From Agromyces ramosus (GTDB lineage: Bacteria > Actinomycetota > Actinomycetes > Actinomycetales > Microbacteriaceae), in NCBI RefSeq assembly GCF_030817175.1, contig NZ_JAUSYY010000001.1, positions 1,612,001 through 1,676,000 of the forward strand: a DNA stretch of 64,000 nt, read 5' to 3'. Below are positions 19,429-27,329 of this stretch, piece by piece (positions within the stretch are counted from its first letter, which is position 1; every line of letters begins with the position of its first letter). The position numbers and the translations under genes were made by a program. The notes under the pieces were generated by a model. The model saw only the letters and a list, made by a program, of their open reading frames with translations. It searched no databases and was not told the DNA's origin.

Positions 19429-19441
19429 GCGCCCTAGGCGC
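19429..19441 (+). terminator. Short hairpin after the ATPase gene
   Basis: GCGCC-CTA-GGCGC begins four bases after the ATPase stop codon. It has 5-bp arms and no T-run, so it is a weak terminator candidate. Confidence 0.4.
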
Positions 19442-19498
19442 GCCCTTGACTTGAATCTGCAACATAACTCGGGAGTCCTGTAACGCCGTCGTCGGCAA

Positions 19499-19526
19499 GC
19501 GTTCACCCCCGCCAGGGGGTGAACGC
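19499..19526. other. Perfect 12-bp inverted repeat upstream of rep (origin or terminator candidate)
   Basis: GCGTTCACCCCC (19499-19510) and GGGGGTGAACGC (19515-19526) flank a GCCA loop. It lies between the ATPase and rep genes, about 105 bp before the ATG at 19632. Rolling-circle plasmids often carry the Rep nick site on such a stem-loop upstream of rep. It could equally end the cargo transcript. Confidence 0.55.
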
Positions 19527-19718
19527 GCGGCAGTTTGTGCCCCGCTCGTGGTGTTGATGAATGTCGGTGGGCTCGGGTTTACTGGAACCAATCTCGGTTA
19601 AGGGGCATCCCAGATCCCGTCGGGAGGACAAATGAGACTGAGCGAGGAGCCCTTGTCTGGGAGGGCTGCGCGACACTAATCGGCCAGTGCCCGTCGCGCG
19701 AAAGCTACCCATCCCCGT

Positions 19719-20537
19719 TTGGGCCGACCTCTTGTCGGCGCCATCGAACGGGTTCTCGTGTCAGTCTCTCCCGCACCCTCATCTCTGTCCTTTCTCGCAC
19801 GCCCGGACGCGGGTTGGTCCTTCACGCTCTGCCCAACCGCAGGCGAGGGCGGCGGCTCGTTCCAACGTTCAGTGCGCCACGTTCCGGAGTACGTCGCACG
19901 AGGCGCAGCGAAGGATCCCGAACGCGCCATAGCGGAGGCAGGTCGGCGTGCGAGGTCACGTCTTCGTCGGTACTGCGCTGCAAACCGGTTGAACCGACTG
20001 GGCACGTTGACGTATCGCGGCGTGGGCAATCATGACCCGGCGCTGCTCCGCGAACATCTGGGTGACTTCTTCCGGAACCTCCGGGATGGTCTGGGCGGCA
20101 ACCCGTTGCCGTATGCGTGGGTGCCGGAGTGGCACAAGACCAACCACGGGCTGCATGCGCATTTCGCGGTGGGGAAGTACATCAAGCGGCGGCTGATCGA
20201 TGAGGCGTGGGGTCACGGGTACATCGGAATCAAGTTGATCGGCGACCTGCCGGTCGGTGCGGGCGCCTTGTCCGAGGCCCGCATCGCGGCGACGTACCTG
20301 TCGAAGTACGTTGCAAAGACGTTCGCGGATCCGGTCGCCCGTGACCTGGGCTTGCATCGGTATGACGTCGCGCAGGGCTTCCAGCCCGAACGGATCGGCC
20401 TCACGGGCACGTCGGCGCAGGCCGTGGTCGATGAGGCATCGGAGTTGATGGGCGGCGACCCGTTCACCCGGTGGTCGTCGTCGGAGAATCCGGACTGGCA
20501 GGGCGCTCCCGCGATCTGGGCTCAGTGGGGCCGCTGA
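19719..20537 (+). CDS. Rolling-circle replication-associated protein (HUH Rep)
   Basis: The 272-residue frame has the HUH metal-binding motif in NHGLHAHFAV and a catalytic-tyrosine helix in ATYLSKYVAKTF, with a Rep-like strand GTLTYRGV before them. It probably nicks an origin and replicates the excised element by rolling circle. The best start is ATG 19632, after GGGAGGACAA and in the same frame, but a TAA at 19677-19679 interrupts the frame after 15 codons. The residues after it (ASARRAKATHPRLGRPLVG) look like genuine protein. Translation may restart at TTG 19719, GTG 19757 or another site, or the gene is decaying. The stop overlaps the next ATG. Confidence 0.72.
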   Translation: MGRPLVGAIERVLVSVSPAPSSLSFLARPDAGWSFTLCPTAGEGGGSFQRSVRHVPEYVARGAAKDPERAIAEAGRRARSRLRRYCAANRLNRLGTLTYRGVGNHDPALLREHLGDFFRNLRDGLGGNPLPYAWVPEWHKTNHGLHAHFAVGKYIKRRLIDEAWGHGYIGIKLIGDLPVGAGALSEARIAATYLSKYVAKTFADPVARDLGLHRYDVAQGFQPERIGLTGTSAQAVVDEASELMGGDPFTRWSSSENPDWQGAPAIWAQWGR

Positions 20538-20767
20538 TGCTCAACGTTGATCTGGAATCAGTGCGGGCATGGTTGGTCGCCTCGTGTGTGGCACAAGGCG
20601 TGCCGGTGCACCTGACAGATCCGGCAATCGTGTCCCGGCTCGGGGTGCTGCTCGGGGCGTCCGGGGGACGCGGCGTGCAGCCCCGGAGGGGCGCCGCCGC
20701 GACCCCGGAGCCCCTAGGAGGCCCAGTGGGGAACGATGCGGGAAGGGTCGAGGGTTCGGGCTCCTGA
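20537..20767 (+). CDS. Small protein coupled to rep, function unknown
   Basis: This 76-aa protein starts at ATG 20537 within the TGATG overlap with the rep stop. The first half, LESVRAWLVASCVAQGVPV then LTDPAIVSRLGVLLG, looks like a compact helical domain, and the rest is Gly/Pro/Arg-rich. Its last 54 bases overlap the 3' end of the convergent recombinase gene. Its place suggests a role in element maintenance such as copy or excision control, but nothing in the sequence proves one. Confidence 0.6.
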   Translation: MLNVDLESVRAWLVASCVAQGVPVHLTDPAIVSRLGVLLGASGGRGVQPRRGAAATPEPLGGPVGNDAGRVEGSGS

Positions 20768-22126
20768 CCTGCCCGGAAGGATCGTCGCGTGCTCCACGAC
20801 GGCACGAACGATCGCATGCTGCCGGTCGAGGTTCAGCTGATCCCACGAGCCCATCAGCGCGGCGCCATTCCCGACGAGCCCATCGAGGGCGTGGGTTCCG
20901 CTGATCTGATCGAGTTGTCGTTGTGCAGCGACCACGCGTGATTCAGCGGGCTTGCGCGCGGCGAGGAGTTCGGCTCGGGAGATCTCGCCTGTACCGAACA
21001 TCTCGGCGAGCTCGCTCAACGTTGACTGTGCCGCCGCAAGCTCGGTCACGAGTGCGGAGTGTCGTTCATCTGCGGCGGCGCGTCCGGCAAGGGTGTCGGA
21101 CATTGCGGGGGTGTCCAGCCGGAGCAGCACGGCAGCCGCGATCCATTCCTCGACCGGCTGGGCCACAACGGTCAGCCCGCCGCAACCGCCGTGATCGGGG
21201 CCGGACATGCACACGTAGCGGCGGCGATCCTGCCTGGCGGAACTGTAGAGCCGATTCCCACACTTACCGCATCGGAGGAGCCCGCTGAGCAGGTAGCGGC
21301 GGGGTGCTCGGCGCCCGGTGCGCTGCTTCGATCGCATGGTAGCGAGGATCTGCTCGTGCTCGCCCGGGCTGATGATCGCCGGCCACGCTGCGGGGCCGGC
21401 GGGTTCGCCGAGATGATCCCGGATCCCGGCGATCCGCCCGCCTGCGAGGATCTGGCGCAGAGTCGGCGTGCGCCATTCCGCGGCCTTCGCCATTGTTGGG
21501 ATCTGCTGCTCGTTCATCCACGTCACCAGCGACCGCAGCGATTCACCCGCGAGGAACCGAGCCACCAGTTGGCGAATGATCTCGGCCTCGGATTCCCGGA
21601 CCGTGAGCTTGTCGGGCTCATACCCGAACGGGCGCTGTGCCCCGCCGTTCGGCTTGCCCTGCTCGACGTTCTGCTGGATCTTCCGTTTGATGCGCGCCGA
21701 CTTCCGGGCGGACTCGTTCGCCGCGACGGCTGCCGTGATCCGGGCAACGAGCATGCCGTTGTCATTGCCGAAGTCGATATCCGACGTGACGGTCGCCAAC
21801 TGTTCGACCCCGGCCCGATCGCACAGCTCAACGAACTGCTCCCACTCCATCGGGCGGCGCGTCAGCCGATCCTGGTGATACGCGACGACTGCATCGATGC
21901 GGCCCGCTTCGATGTCGGCGAGCATTCGGGCGTACTCGGGTCGCTGCTTGCCCCGGTAAGCGGAGACGTCATTGTCCACGTACTCGGCGGCGACGGTCCA
22001 GCCTCGGTCGGCGGCGAGTCGGCGGCAGTCCTCGAGCTGGCGTGCCACACCCAAACCTTCGCCCGTCTGATCGCTCGATATGCGGGCGTAGATTGCTGCA
22101 GACTTCACCGTCTTCATAGAGGTCAC
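20714..22126 (-). CDS. Large serine recombinase (integrase)
   Basis: This 470-aa protein catalyses integration and excision of the element. The N-terminal resolvase domain (about residues 10-150) has the nucleophile Ser in YARISSD and the conserved YHQDRLTRRPMEWEQF. The recombinase domain (about 170-270) contains RPFGYEPD, and the zinc ribbon has CGKCGNRLY and a second Cys pair ending in GGCGG. A coiled-coil-like helix follows. GTG 22126 and ATG 22117 are possible starts. The gene begins only 15-25 bp from the attR core, as is usual for phage-type integrases beside attP. Confidence 0.92.
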   Translation of the reverse strand: MTSMKTVKSAAIYARISSDQTGEGLGVARQLEDCRRLAADRGWTVAAEYVDNDVSAYRGKQRPEYARMLADIEAGRIDAVVAYHQDRLTRRPMEWEQFVELCDRAGVEQLATVTSDIDFGNDNGMLVARITAAVAANESARKSARIKRKIQQNVEQGKPNGGAQRPFGYEPDKLTVRESEAEIIRQLVARFLAGESLRSLVTWMNEQQIPTMAKAAEWRTPTLRQILAGGRIAGIRDHLGEPAGPAAWPAIISPGEHEQILATMRSKQRTGRRAPRRYLLSGLLRCGKCGNRLYSSARQDRRRYVCMSGPDHGGCGGLTVVAQPVEEWIAAAVLLRLDTPAMSDTLAGRAAADERHSALVTELAAAQSTLSELAEMFGTGEISRAELLAARKPAESRVVAAQRQLDQISGTHALDGLVGNGAALMGSWDQLNLDRQHAIVRAVVEHATILPGRSGARTLDPSRIVPHWAS

Positions 22127-22148
22127 ATTAGTGATTGACGGGCAACGG
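22127..22148. other. attR, adjacent to the recombinase gene
   Basis: The right junction is ATTAG (22127-22131), two bases, ATTGACG (22134-22140), then the core GCAACGG (22142-22148), followed by HNH coding sequence. Joined to the left end, the circular form would have ATTAG-n2-ATTGACG, an 8-bp centre, then CGTCAAT-n2-CTAAT. That is a 36-bp palindrome typical of serine-integrase attP sites. Confidence 0.75.
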
Positions 22149-22317
22149 GGTGATGCTGTGCAGCTTCTGCCACCGCCAGATCCATCGTCACGGATGCGAG
22201 ATTCGCGGCGATCGCAACCGGATCTGGTTCATCCCACCGCCGCACATCGACCCGCACCGTACACCTCGGCCCGGCGGACGGGCACGATTCGAGGTGGCTG
22301 CGGCGCTGAGCGCGTGA
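22144..22317 (+). pseudogene. 3' part of the interrupted HNH endonuclease gene
   Basis: From AAC 22144 the frame reads NGVMLCSFCHRQIHRHGCEI and continues to a TGA at 22315. This supplies the second Cys pair, the final His of the HNH fold and the usual variable tail with WFIPPPHIDP. It continues exactly from DLSN of the 5' part. An ATG at 22135 opens the frame, but there is no reason to think it is expressed. Confidence 0.85.
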
Positions 22318-22367
22318 GCGGCTGACGCGGCATCCGGCCGCCTGCCCCCGGCCAAGGTGTCAAGACT

Positions 22368-22417
22368 GTGACGCAATGCGACGCACTGCGACGGGCCGTG
22401 ACGCAGCGTGACAGGGG
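22368..22417. promoter_or_regulatory. Five tandem 10-bp repeats upstream of the sulfur operon
   Basis: Consecutive decamers starting at 22368, 22378, 22388, 22398 and 22408 read GTGACGCAAT, GCGACGCACT, GCGACGGGCC, GTGACGCAGC and GTGACAGGGG. The consensus GYGACGCANY recurs at one DNA turn, so all copies face the same side of the helix. An inverted copy-like word, CAGTCGTCAC, follows at 22418. The array ends 140 bp before the sulfite reductase start and is the best candidate operator for the operon. Confidence 0.6.
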
Positions 22418-22556
22418 CAGTCGTCACGAACGTGCCGCTGCCGCCCGCCTCGCTTAGCGTCTCCCCATCGGCGGCGAACCCGCCACGTCCGGCTGACACA
22501 GGACCGGATGACACAGAACCAGACGACACAGACCGAGCACCATCGGGGAGGCAGAC

Positions 22557-24281
22557 GTGACGCTGCGCGAAGCGAGCACCACCACGCACCGTGCCGAGGC
22601 GCGCCCGCCGCGGCCCCCGAGCCGTCCGAACGGCCAATGGAAGATCGACGGCACCGCTCCGCTCAACGGCAACGAGGAGTGGAAGCAGGCCGACAACGGC
22701 CTGAGTGTGCGCGACCGCATCGAGAAGCTCTACTCGAAGGGCGGGTTCGCGTCGATCGACCCAACCGACCTGCACGGCCGTTTCCGCGTGTGGGGCCTGT
22801 ACACGCAGCGCAAGCCGGGCATCGACGGGGGCCGCACCGCGACCCTCGAGCCGCACGAGCTCGAAGACGAGTACTTCATGCTCCGCGTGCGCATCGACGG
22901 CGGGCAGCTCACGACCGAGCAGCTTCGCGTGATCGCCGACATCTCGATCGACTTCGGGCGCGACACCGCCGATCTCACCGACCGCCAGAACGTGCAGTTG
23001 CACTGGATCCGCGTCGAGGACGTGCCCGAGATCTGGCGGCGCCTCGAGGCCGTCGGACTCGGAACGACCGAGGCCTGCGGCGATGTGCCCCGCGTGGTGC
23101 TCGGCTCGCCGGTCGCCGGCATCGCCGCCGACGAGTTGATCGACCCGACCGCGCAGATCGACGCGATCACGAGCCGGTTCATCGGCGACGAGACGCTCGC
23201 CAACCTTCCGCGCAAGTTCAAGACGGCCATCACCGGCCACCCCAGCCAAGACGTCGTGCACGAGATCAACGACGTCGCGTTCGTCGCGGTTGCTCACCCC
23301 GAACTCGGCATCGGCTACGACCTGTGGGTCGGCGGCGGGCTCTCCACCACGCCGCGGCTCGCCGAGCGCCTCGGCGTCTTCGTCGCCCCCGACCGCGTGG
23401 CCGAGGCCTGGCACGGCGTCGCCCAGATCTTCCGCGACTACGGCTACCGGCGCTTGCGCAACAAGGCGCGCCTCAAGTTCCTGCTCGCCGACTGGGGCAC
23501 TGAGAAGTTCCGCCAGGTGCTCGAGGCCGAGTACCTCGAGTCGCCGCTGCCCGACGGCCCCGCGGCGCCCAAGCCGCTCGCGCACGGCGATCACGTCGGC
23601 GTGCACCGCCAGAAGGACGGCCGGTTCTACGTCGGCGCGACGCCGATCGTCGGCCGCGTCTCGGGCCCGACCCTCGCCAGGCTCGCGGAACTCATCGAAG
23701 CGCACGGCTCATCGCGCCTGCGCACGACGCCGCACCAGAAGATCGTCATCCTCGACATCCCCGAAGATCGCGTCGAGTCGCTCATCACGGGCCTCGACGA
23801 GCTCGGCCTCTCAGCCCGGCCGAGCCTCATCCGCCGCGGCACGATCGCCTGCACGGGCATCGAGTTCTGCAAGCTCGCGATCGTCGAGACCAAGGCGTTC
23901 GCGACCGCGGCCGTGCTCGATCTCGAGCGCACGCTCGACGGCTTCGACCTGCCGCACCCGATCAGCCTGCACGTCAACGGCTGCCCGAACTCGTGCGCGC
24001 GCATCCAGACGGCGGACATCGGCCTCAAGGGCCAGCTGATCATGGATGACGACGGCCAGCAGGTGCCCGGCTACCAGGTGCACCTCGGCGGCGGGCTCGC
24101 GACGGCCGATCGTGAAGAGGCGGGTCTCGGCCGCACGGTTCGCGGACTCAAGGTGGCCGCCGACGGCATCGCCGACTACGTCGAGCGGGTCGTCAAGCGC
24201 TTCCTCGACAGCCGTGACGCCGAGGCCGACGAGACGTTCGCCGAATGGGCGCACCGCGTCGACGAGGAGGAGCTGCGATGA
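22557..24281 (+). CDS. sir: Sulfite reductase, ferredoxin-dependent (nitrite/sulfite reductase family)
   Basis: This 574-aa siroheme and [4Fe-4S] enzyme reduces sulfite to sulfide with electrons from ferredoxin. It has two ferredoxin-like half domains and the cluster and siroheme motifs TGIEFCKLA and NGCPNSCAR. Nitrite reductases share this architecture, but the neighbouring APS reductase and ATP sulfurylase genes decide for sulfite. GTG 22557 follows GGGGAGG at five bases. Its stop overlaps cysH as ATGA. Confidence 0.9.
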   Translation: MTLREASTTTHRAEARPPRPPSRPNGQWKIDGTAPLNGNEEWKQADNGLSVRDRIEKLYSKGGFASIDPTDLHGRFRVWGLYTQRKPGIDGGRTATLEPHELEDEYFMLRVRIDGGQLTTEQLRVIADISIDFGRDTADLTDRQNVQLHWIRVEDVPEIWRRLEAVGLGTTEACGDVPRVVLGSPVAGIAADELIDPTAQIDAITSRFIGDETLANLPRKFKTAITGHPSQDVVHEINDVAFVAVAHPELGIGYDLWVGGGLSTTPRLAERLGVFVAPDRVAEAWHGVAQIFRDYGYRRLRNKARLKFLLADWGTEKFRQVLEAEYLESPLPDGPAAPKPLAHGDHVGVHRQKDGRFYVGATPIVGRVSGPTLARLAELIEAHGSSRLRTTPHQKIVILDIPEDRVESLITGLDELGLSARPSLIRRGTIACTGIEFCKLAIVETKAFATAAVLDLERTLDGFDLPHPISLHVNGCPNSCARIQTADIGLKGQLIMDDDGQQVPGYQVHLGGGLATADREEAGLGRTVRGLKVAADGIADYVERVVKRFLDSRDAEADETFAEWAHRVDEEELR

Positions 24282-25021
24282 GCGTGTCACTCGCCCCCCG
24301 GGCCGCCACGCTGCGGTCGCGCGACGAGCTGCGGGCGATCGCCGAGGCGGGCAACGTCGAACTCGGCAGCCTCACCGGCCACGAGGCATCCGCTGCCGAA
24401 GTCGTCGCCTGGGTCGCCGAGCACTTCGCGACGGATGCCGCAGCGATCGCCTGCTCGATGGCCGACGCCGTGCTGCCGCACGTCGTCGCCGAACGCCTGC
24501 CCGGCATCGACGTGCTCTTCCTCGACACGGGGTACCACTTCACCGAGACGCACGTCACGCGCGACGAGGTCGCCCGGGCGCTCGACGTGCGGGTCGTCGA
24601 CGTGCTGCCCGAGCGAACCGTCGCGCAGCAAGAAGCCGAGTTCGGCGCGAAGCTGTTCTCCCGCGATCCGGCGCAGTGCTGCGCCATGCGCAAGGTCGCC
24701 CCGCTGCAGCAGGCGCTCTCGGGCTACGAGCTGTGGTTCACGGGTGTGCGTCGTGAAGAGGCGCCCACCCGAACGACCACCCCGCTCGTGCAGTGGGACG
24801 ACCGCAACGGTCTCGTCAAGGTGAACCCGCTCGCCGCGTGGAGCTTCGACGAGCTGACCGACTACGCGGGCGTGCACCAGGTGCCTGTGAATCTTTTGAT
24901 GTCGCACGGCTACCCCTCGATCGGTTGCGAGCCGTGCACGAAGCCCGTCGCCGCGGGCGAAGACCCGAGGTCGGGCCGCTGGGCGGGCCTCGCCAAGACG
25001 GAATGCGGGTTGCACCTATGA
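24278..25021 (+). CDS. cysH: Adenylyl-sulfate (APS) reductase, CysH family
   Basis: This 247-aa enzyme reduces APS (or PAPS) to sulfite. Besides the PAPS_reduct fold it has the paired cysteines QCCAMRK and GCEPC that bind a [4Fe-4S] cluster, the mark of APS-specific assimilatory reductases. It also has the C-terminal catalytic ECGLHL. No APS kinase gene is in the operon, consistent with direct use of APS. The start and stop overlap both neighbours. Confidence 0.92.
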   Translation: MSVSLAPRAATLRSRDELRAIAEAGNVELGSLTGHEASAAEVVAWVAEHFATDAAAIACSMADAVLPHVVAERLPGIDVLFLDTGYHFTETHVTRDEVARALDVRVVDVLPERTVAQQEAEFGAKLFSRDPAQCCAMRKVAPLQQALSGYELWFTGVRREEAPTRTTTPLVQWDDRNGLVKVNPLAAWSFDELTDYAGVHQVPVNLLMSHGYPSIGCEPCTKPVAAGEDPRSGRWAGLAKTECGLHL

Positions 25022-25941
25022 GCGCCACCGACACGATCGCCACGAGCACGCAGCTCGACGCGCTCGACGCACTCGAGTCCGAGGCCATCCACATCATCCG
25101 CGAGGTCGTCGCCGAGTTCGAGCGGCCCGTGCTGCTCTTCTCCGGCGGCAAGGACTCCGTCGTCGTGCTGCACCTCGCCGCCAAGGCGTTCTGGCCGGCG
25201 CGCGTGCCGTTCCCCGTGCTGCACGTCGACACGGGGCACAACTTCCCCGAGGTCATCGCGTTCCGCGACGAGACCGTCGCGCGCCTCGGCATCCGTCTCG
25301 AAGTGGCATCCGTTCAGGACTACCTCGACGACGGCCGCCTGCAGGAGCGTGCCGACGGCACCCGCAACCCGCTGCAGACGCAGCCCCTGCTCGACGCGAT
25401 CGCGGCGGGGAGGCACGACGCCGTCTTCGGCGGCGCCCGCCGCGATGAAGACAAGGCCCGCGCCAAGGAGCGCATCCTGAGCCTCCGCGACGAGTTCGGC
25501 CAGTGGGACCCGCGCAACCAGCGCCCCGAGCTCTGGGACCTCTACAACGGTCGTCACACCGTCGGCCAGCACGTGCGCGCGTTCCCCATCTCGAACTGGA
25601 CCGAGCTCGACGTGTGGCGTTACCTCGAGCGCGAGCAGATCGCGCTGCCGCCGCTGTACTTCGCGCATGAGCGCGAGGTGTACCGCCGCGACGGCATGTG
25701 GCGCGCCGTGAGCGACGTGTCGCCCGCGCGTCCGGGCGAGGTCGTCGAGACGCGCACCGTGCGGTACCGCACCGTCGGCGACATGAGCTGCACGGGCGCG
25801 GTCGAGTCCGACGCGGCATCCGTCGCCGACGTCGTCGCCGAGGTCGCCACGTCGACCATCACCGAGCGGGGCGCGACCCGCGCCGACGATCGCATCTCCG
25901 AGGCCGCCATGGAGGACCGCAAGAAGGACGGGTACTTCTGA
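25018..25941 (+). CDS. cysD: Sulfate adenylyltransferase small subunit
   Basis: This 307-aa subunit makes APS from sulfate and ATP. It has the pyrophosphatase-loop motif LLFSGGKDSVV, HVDTGHNFPEVI and FGGARRDEDKARAKER, with the usual C-terminal SEAAMEDRKKDGYF. It is translationally coupled to cysH and cysN by overlapping start and stop codons. Confidence 0.95.
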   Translation: MSATDTIATSTQLDALDALESEAIHIIREVVAEFERPVLLFSGGKDSVVVLHLAAKAFWPARVPFPVLHVDTGHNFPEVIAFRDETVARLGIRLEVASVQDYLDDGRLQERADGTRNPLQTQPLLDAIAAGRHDAVFGGARRDEDKARAKERILSLRDEFGQWDPRNQRPELWDLYNGRHTVGQHVRAFPISNWTELDVWRYLEREQIALPPLYFAHEREVYRRDGMWRAVSDVSPARPGEVVETRTVRYRTVGDMSCTGAVESDAASVADVVAEVATSTITERGATRADDRISEAAMEDRKKDGYF

Positions 25942-27329
25942 TGACCGACGCCACGCATACGACGCCCGCCCAGAGCACGCTCTTCCGCTTCGCGACCGCC
26001 GGTTCCGTCGACGACGGCAAGTCCACGCTCGTCGGCCGCCTGCTGCACGACTCGAAGGCGATCCTGGCCGACCAGCTCGAGTCGGTCGCCCGCACCTCCG
26101 CCGAGCGCGGCTTCGGCGGCGAGCCGGGCGCGATCGATTTCGCCCTGCTCACCGACGGGCTCCGCGCCGAGCGCGAGCAGGGCATCACGATCGACGTCGC
26201 CTACCGCTACTTCTCGACGGGCCGCCGCTCGTTCATCCTCGCCGACTGCCCCGGCCACGTGCAGTACACCCGCAACATGGTCACTGGCGCGACCACGGCC
26301 GACGCCGTCGTGGTGCTCATCGACGCGCGCAAGGGCGTGCTCGAGCAGACCCGCCGCCACCTCGCGGTCGTGCAGCTGCTGCGAGTGCCGCACGTGATCA
26401 TCGCCGTCAACAAGATCGACCTGCTCGGCTACGACGAGCGGGCCTTCACGACGGTGGCCACGGATGTCTCCGCGCTCGTGCGCGAGTTCGGCCTGCCCGA
26501 GGCGCACGTCATCCCGGTGTCGGCCCTTGCGGGCGACAACGTCGTCGACCGCTCGGCGAACACGCCCTGGTACACCGGGCCGAGCCTGCTCGAGCTGCTC
26601 GAGTCGCTGCCCTCGCTCGATGAGTTCGAGACCGAGCTCGAGGCGCTCCGGATGCCGGTGCAGCTCGTCATCCGCCCGCAGGGCGCCGTGGCGCCCGGCG
26701 TCGACGACCCCGAGCTCTTCCGTGACTATCGCGCCGTGGCGGGCCGCATCGCGTCGGGCACCGTGCGGGTCGGCGACGCCGTGCAGGTGTTCCCTGGCGG
26801 CGCGACCACGACCGTCACGGGCATCGACGCCGGGCCGCGCGAGCTCGACGAGGCATCCGCCCCGCAATCCGTGTCGCTGCGCCTCGCCGACGAGCTCGAT
26901 GCCGCTCGCGGTGCGGTCGTGGTGGCCGCCGGCGCACTGCCGGCGCCGCGCCGCGAGCTCGACGCTTCGCTGTTCTGGCTCGCCGCGACGCCGCTCCGGC
27001 CCGGCGCACGCGTGCTCGTGAAGTCGGGCACGAGCACCGTGCAGGCGATCGTGGCGACCATCCACGGCCGCCGCGACCTCGACTCGCTCGCCCTCGAACC
27101 GGCCGACGGGCTCGAGGTCAACGACATCGGACAGGCGACCATCCGCCTCGCGTTCGAGCTGCCCGTCGACGAATACGCCGCGCACCGCCGCGCGGGCGCG
27201 TTCCTCGTCATCGACCCGCAGAGCGGCGCCACCCTCGCCGCCGGGATCGTCACCGCACCGGTGACCCACCAAGCCGGCACCGCCGGAACCAGCACGACCA
27301 CCACCGACACCGAAGGAGCAGCAGCATGA
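25941..27329 (+). CDS. cysN: Sulfate adenylyltransferase large (GTPase) subunit
   Basis: This 462-aa GTPase drives APS formation with CysD. Its motifs are GSVDDGKSTL (P-loop), EREQGITIDVAY (switch I), DCPGH (G3) and NKID (G4), followed by two EF-Tu-like beta-barrels. There is no fused APS kinase domain. The C-terminus has a Thr-rich tail (SGTSTTTTDTE type), and its stop overlaps the receptor gene that follows. Confidence 0.94.
   Translation: MTDATHTTPAQSTLFRFATAGSVDDGKSTLVGRLLHDSKAILADQLESVARTSAERGFGGEPGAIDFALLTDGLRAEREQGITIDVAYRYFSTGRRSFILADCPGHVQYTRNMVTGATTADAVVVLIDARKGVLEQTRRHLAVVQLLRVPHVIIAVNKIDLLGYDERAFTTVATDVSALVREFGLPEAHVIPVSALAGDNVVDRSANTPWYTGPSLLELLESLPSLDEFETELEALRMPVQLVIRPQGAVAPGVDDPELFRDYRAVAGRIASGTVRVGDAVQVFPGGATTTVTGIDAGPRELDEASAPQSVSLRLADELDAARGAVVVAAGALPAPRRELDASLFWLAATPLRPGARVLVKSGTSTVQAIVATIHGRRDLDSLALEPADGLEVNDIGQATIRLAFELPVDEYAAHRRAGAFLVIDPQSGATLAAGIVTAPVTHQAGTAGTSTTTTDTEGAAA

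Larger units (their letters stand above)
17533..22148 (+). mobile_element. 4.6-kb serine-recombinase integrative element inserted in an HNH endonuclease gene
   Basis: The element is bounded by 7-bp direct repeats GCAACGG at 17533-17539 and 22142-22148, 4609 bp apart. Removing one copy and the intervening DNA restores an uninterrupted 13E12 HNH frame. Contents in order are a 101-aa protein, a P-loop ATPase, an HUH Rep, a 76-aa protein and, on the opposite strand at the right end, a large serine recombinase. The left cargo is visibly lower in G+C than its surroundings. No FtsK-like translocase or relaxase operon is present, so it is not a self-transmissible AICE. It may be mobilised or act as a satellite. 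Confidence 0.85.

Noticed and set aside
17533..22148. Classical AICE or conjugative element
   Set aside because: No FtsK/SpoIIIE-type translocase or tyrosine integrase is present, and the element is only 4.6 kb.
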